Part shown: piece after piece, positions 61,160-64,000 of the stretch
Numbering within the stretch: position 1 is the first letter of the stretch
How the letters are laid out: every line of letters begins with the position of its first letter
NCBI RefSeq assembly: GCF_000426545.1
Contig: NZ_KE384534.1
Span: forward strand, 547,115 to 611,114
DNA length: 64,000 nucleotides
DNA from: Paenibacillus massiliensis subsp. panacisoli DSM 21345
Lineage (GTDB): Bacteria; Bacillota; Bacilli; Paenibacillales; Paenibacillaceae
Direction of reading: 5' to 3'
Notes under the pieces: generated by a model
Seen by the model: only the letters and a program-made list of their open reading frames with translations
The model's database searches: none
What the model was told of the DNA's origin: nothing
Position numbers and translations under genes: made by a program

Positions 61160-61936
61160 TTGAACAACAAATATATTATTAACTCAGTGTTGAAAATTCC
61201 CATTTCCTTAATTGAAGGCATCCCTATTGTGGGGCCTGTAATAGGATATGTAGTTGAGGATTATGCAAATCGCCAACTCTCTAGGCTAGAAGAAACAAGA
61301 GTAGGTGATGCTGCAAAGTATTGCATTGATAAAATTCAAAGGAAACAAATGCTCGGTTTAAAGCTAAGAAGAGATGATCGTTTCTTTGCCAATAATGAAA
61401 ATTACCGTTCTGATGCTGCTGAGGTATTTGAAGGTGTACTTACAAAATGCAAAATAGAACATGAGCAAAGAAAGTCAAATTTCATAAGCAATATTTTTGT
61501 TAATGCTGCCTTTGAAGAAGTGAGTATAGGTCAGGCCAATTATATTTTAAAATTAGCCGCTGCTATGACATTTAGACAATTTTGTTTGCTTAAACTAATA
61601 TTTGAAAATAGCGATAACAAGTATATGCTTCAATCAAAAGAAGTTGATAAAACTTATAGCTCCGAAGAGGCCTCACTAATGCAAGAAATATATGATCTTA
61701 CTCAAATGGGACTTGTTCTTAAACTCATGCCAGAAGAGAATAAAAATGGTATTACCTATGATGAGTTAGAAAGAATAAAGGAAAACACTTTTAATGCCAT
61801 GTTTGGATTGGGTGATATTGTACCAGGAAAAATGGTTGTTTCTCCTTTAGGAGAAGCTGCTTATAGATTGTTAGATCTTGAAGAAATTGATTATGTTGAA
61901 ATAGAGCGATTTGTACTTCTTTTACAAAATAAATAA
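61160..61936 (+). CDS. Unknown protein with N-terminal membrane-like hairpin
   Basis: 258 residues. A hydrophobic N-terminus (VLKIPISLIEGIPIVGPVIG) could insert in the membrane; the rest is helical and charged. TTG start behind AGAAGGAG. It sits immediately before the SIR2 candidate, with 157 bases between; possible effector or pore partner is inference. Confidence 0.5.
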   Translation: MNNKYIINSVLKIPISLIEGIPIVGPVIGYVVEDYANRQLSRLEETRVGDAAKYCIDKIQRKQMLGLKLRRDDRFFANNENYRSDAAEVFEGVLTKCKIEHEQRKSNFISNIFVNAAFEEVSIGQANYILKLAAAMTFRQFCLLKLIFENSDNKYMLQSKEVDKTYSSEEASLMQEIYDLTQMGLVLKLMPEENKNGITYDELERIKENTFNAMFGLGDIVPGKMVVSPLGEAAYRLLDLEEIDYVEIERFVLLLQNK

Positions 61937-62093
61937 CAAAATAATAACTATATGTGATTTCAGTTTGGGAAATAGTTGAATAGCTTTATCTCCAAACTCT
62001 GAAAAATGCTTTCTAAAAACATGTTAATGAGATTGAAATGAGTAGAAAAATAGATTTCAGAAAATGGCTACTATAATCCAGGAGGATTAAACA

Positions 62094-63311
62094 ATGAGAG
62101 TAACGGCTTTACTTGGTGCAGGAGCAAGTGTTGATCTTGGGGGACCGCTATCAACACAATTAACGAGTATTGTTAGAGAGAAAAAACAAAATATACTAGA
62201 CCAAAACAATAATTTTATTGATATTCCATTTATTGAAGAGATTGCAAAGGAACTTGACCAATATTTTGAGAAGGAAACTGCAAACTTTGAGGATATTTTT
62301 GCTACTTTAGAAGGACTTTATTCATATTGTACTGCTTGGAAATCTAGAACAGTTAAAAAGTTCAAACCCCATTTAGGAGCCTTTTTAAAAATTGATAAGC
62401 AAGCTTTTTTTAATGCTCCCCTTATATATAGGGCTAAAATAGATTTAATTCAAGAGGTTGGGGACTGTATAAACAACTATGAAGCTATGTTTGAGCCCGA
62501 AGAAAAGCATAGTTGGTTTTCCTCATTTTGGAGAAAATCGAATGAAATGTTTAAGTGGGATGTAGCAACTCTTAATTATGATAACTGTATTGAAAAATCT
62601 ATTATTAATTATCAGGATGGTTTTGAATCAATTGATAGCAGTACAGTATATAAACGTTTTAATCCAAGTATTTTTAATTCTAGCTCTAATGAGAATAAAA
62701 TATATCATTTGCACGGCAATATACTATATGGTTATCCCAGAGATACAAGTAATCGATTTGCTTTTGAAGACCAGCATGAAGATCTTTTTTTGTTTCCCGA
62801 TTATAAGGATTCTTGTTCTACTTGGTTTAACCGTTCAAACTATGTTACTCAGTCACATGAGCAGATTACGATGGGGCCAATAATTACTGGACTAAGAAAA
62901 ACGGATAAACTATTAACTTATCCGTATAGTAGTTATTATTCTGAATTTCAAAACTCTTTATTTAAAAATAATAACCTAATAATAATAGGGTATTCTTTTA
63001 GTGATGCACATATTAATTCTATTTTGGATAGAATGGTACGTTTCCATGGTGACAGCAGAAGAATTGTAGTTGTTGATTATTTTCCATATCGATCTGAAGA
63101 ATGGATTCCAGAGCCAGGGGTACTGGGTTGGCCGACTCAAGGGATGAATAGCTTTTTTAGCAGATCATCAAAAGATTATAACTATTTAAAAAACTATAGC
63201 TATCAAGAAAGGATTATTTCTTCTGACCAATGTTTGCGCATCTATTTAGGCGGTGTAAAAAAGACATTTGAAGAGTACGGGGATGAGATTATTGAATTTC
63301 TATCGAGTTAA
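62094..63311 (+). CDS. SIR2-like NADase candidate
   Basis: 405 residues. SIR2-type Rossmann motifs: LLGAGASVDLGGP at the N-terminus (NAD-binding), WDVATLNYDNCIE, KIYHLHGNI (His), and NLIIIGYSFSDAHINSIL. Such stand-alone SIR2 domains deplete NAD in anti-phage systems (DSR, Thoeris-like, others). The domain fills most of the protein, with a helical insert. RBS AGGAGGATTAAACA. The neighbours are membrane proteins and unknowns, so it may work alone or in a new combination. Confidence 0.75.
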   Translation: MRVTALLGAGASVDLGGPLSTQLTSIVREKKQNILDQNNNFIDIPFIEEIAKELDQYFEKETANFEDIFATLEGLYSYCTAWKSRTVKKFKPHLGAFLKIDKQAFFNAPLIYRAKIDLIQEVGDCINNYEAMFEPEEKHSWFSSFWRKSNEMFKWDVATLNYDNCIEKSIINYQDGFESIDSSTVYKRFNPSIFNSSSNENKIYHLHGNILYGYPRDTSNRFAFEDQHEDLFLFPDYKDSCSTWFNRSNYVTQSHEQITMGPIITGLRKTDKLLTYPYSSYYSEFQNSLFKNNNLIIIGYSFSDAHINSILDRMVRFHGDSRRIVVVDYFPYRSEEWIPEPGVLGWPTQGMNSFFSRSSKDYNYLKNYSYQERIISSDQCLRIYLGGVKKTFEEYGDEIIEFLSS

Positions 63312-63411
63312 AAAATATTAGTTATAACTTATTAATTGGGAGTATCTCAATTACAGGAGCCGAGCAAGCGATCAAATGCAATGGTACAGAATAAAGAAGT
63401 TTTGTCTTATG

Positions 63412-63443
63412 AACAGAAAGGGAAAACCTTTCTGTTGTCGAAA
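63412..63443 (+). promoter_or_regulatory. Hairpin with adjacent Spo0A-box-like sequence
   Basis: AACAGAAAGG and CCTTTCTGTT (10 pairs) followed immediately by TGTCGAAA (63436-63443), close to the RBS of the next gene. It may combine RNA and protein control. Confidence 0.4.
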
Positions 63444-63469
63444 TATGATGTTGAAAGGAGGTGCAGGCT

Positions 63470-63856
63470 TTGGATAGAGATTCCATACTAGTTCTTGAAA
63501 TTGTTAATAGCTACAAGTATAATAGTCAATTAAAAAGATATTCAGACAGACACTTTTTTAATGATAACAGTATCTTTTCTAGTATAAAATCTAAGGAAGA
63601 TATTAAGAGGTATGAAAATCATGTTGTTACATGCTTAAGTCAATGCAATAAGATATATCCCCTGGAAAAAGAAGATATCATTGATTTAGAACAAGCTATG
63701 GGAAGGTATGAAATAGCTGTTAGAAAAGCGTTACAACTTTACAATAATGAAGCTTTTAAATCTTCTGCTGAAGAGCTCCAGGCACTTATTGATAAATTAT
63801 TCTCTTATCATGAAGAAGTCCAGAATATTAGTTTCCGTAAAATGATCCAAGACTAA
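63470..63856 (+). CDS. Unknown small helical protein
   Basis: 128 residues, helical and charged; no family. TTG 63470 is eight bases after AAAGGAGG; GTG 63461 overlaps that site. A terminator follows at once. Confidence 0.5.
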   Translation: MDRDSILVLEIVNSYKYNSQLKRYSDRHFFNDNSIFSSIKSKEDIKRYENHVVTCLSQCNKIYPLEKEDIIDLEQAMGRYEIAVRKALQLYNNEAFKSSAEELQALIDKLFSYHEEVQNISFRKMIQD

Positions 63857-63878
63857 AAGCACCTCAAAGGGTGCTTTT
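63855..63878 (+). terminator. Hairpin terminator
   Basis: AAAAGCACC pairs with GGTGCTTTT (nine pairs), followed by CCTTG. The last 120 bases show no gene. Confidence 0.75.
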
Positions 63879-64000
63879 CCTTGTCAATGATGAGAATCAT
63901 CTCTTAGGATATATAATCTATCAATGAGAGAAAGCAGCAGTGAAACTGAAATGTATGGTCGGATTGATTTTTTTTGGAAATATGAAATAAAAGGGAAATG

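Noticed and set aside
1..64000. Insertion sequences with intact transposase
   Set aside because: No DDE, serine or tyrosine transposase or integrase with complete motifs was recognised.

Overview
The window looks like part of a large conjugative plasmid or an integrated plasmid from a low-to-moderate GC Bacillota, most likely Paenibacillus. The reasons are a giant SLH-anchored surface protein, a copper-amine-oxidase-N stalk protein, an Alo/Phr-like peptide pair, Spo0A-type and LexA-type boxes, frequent TTG starts behind strong GGAGG sites, and a topoisomerase VIII, which I recall being reported on a Paenibacillus polymyxa plasmid. I see no ribosomal, tRNA or housekeeping genes. Family names were read from motifs by eye; no database search was possible.

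Layout. (1) 0-16.3 kb: an HD-GYP protein and a YdjM-like membrane protein lead into a minimised type IV secretion system (VirB2-like pilin, VirB3-like, split VirB4, VirB6-like, a wall hydrolase). This runs directly into a Tad/Flp pilus operon (two CpaE-like proteins, TadA, TadB, TadC, pilin, two pseudopilin-like proteins, CpaB). (2) 16.4-21.1 kb: a 1567-residue Ig/FnIII/SLH surface protein. (3) 21.3-28.2 kb: a UvrD-like helicase, a gene broken at a 14-bp tandem repeat, small zinc proteins, a membrane protein, and a four-gene GNAT-ASCH-P-loop kinase-DUF3850-like operon. Two promoters here carry a Spo0A-box sequence at identical spacing. (4) 28.5-33.4 kb: secreted proteins, the prepilin peptidase for the Tad system and a hexapeptide acetyltransferase. 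(5) 33.5-41.1 kb: a type III (TubR/TubZ) partition locus, a replication-relaxation-like regulator, and a coupling protein split from its membrane anchor. (6) 41.1-51.4 kb: a putative ncRNA, then a DNA-processing module: annealing-protein-like, SWIM-like, CHC2 zinc finger, SSB, Fe-S PD-(D/E)XK nuclease, RadC behind a predicted pseudoknot, DUF3268-like, and topoisomerase VIII. (7) 51.4-57.7 kb: accessory and decaying DNA holding a holin-like toxin, a repetitive hydrophobic peptide, two degenerate related ORFs, a split sigma factor operon (SigO/YvrJ/RsoA-like) with a ZIP-like transporter behind a LexA-like box, a truncated group II intron, a lipoprotein and a broken peptide receptor with an intact propeptide gene. 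(8) 57.8-64 kb: an AT-rich island with a ParA-like/two-unknown operon, membrane proteins, a SIR2-like NADase candidate and small unknowns, resembling a defence island.

How it works together: the T4SS, VirD4-like coupling ATPase and wall hydrolase would move DNA. The Tad pilus and SLH protein would give surface contact. TubRZ would partition the replicon, and the topo VIII/SSB/annealing/nuclease module would serve its replication or repair. No relaxase, oriT or obvious replication initiator was recognised in this window. Intrinsic-terminator-like hairpins sit just upstream of many ribosome binding sites inside apparent operons, suggesting attenuation or antitermination.
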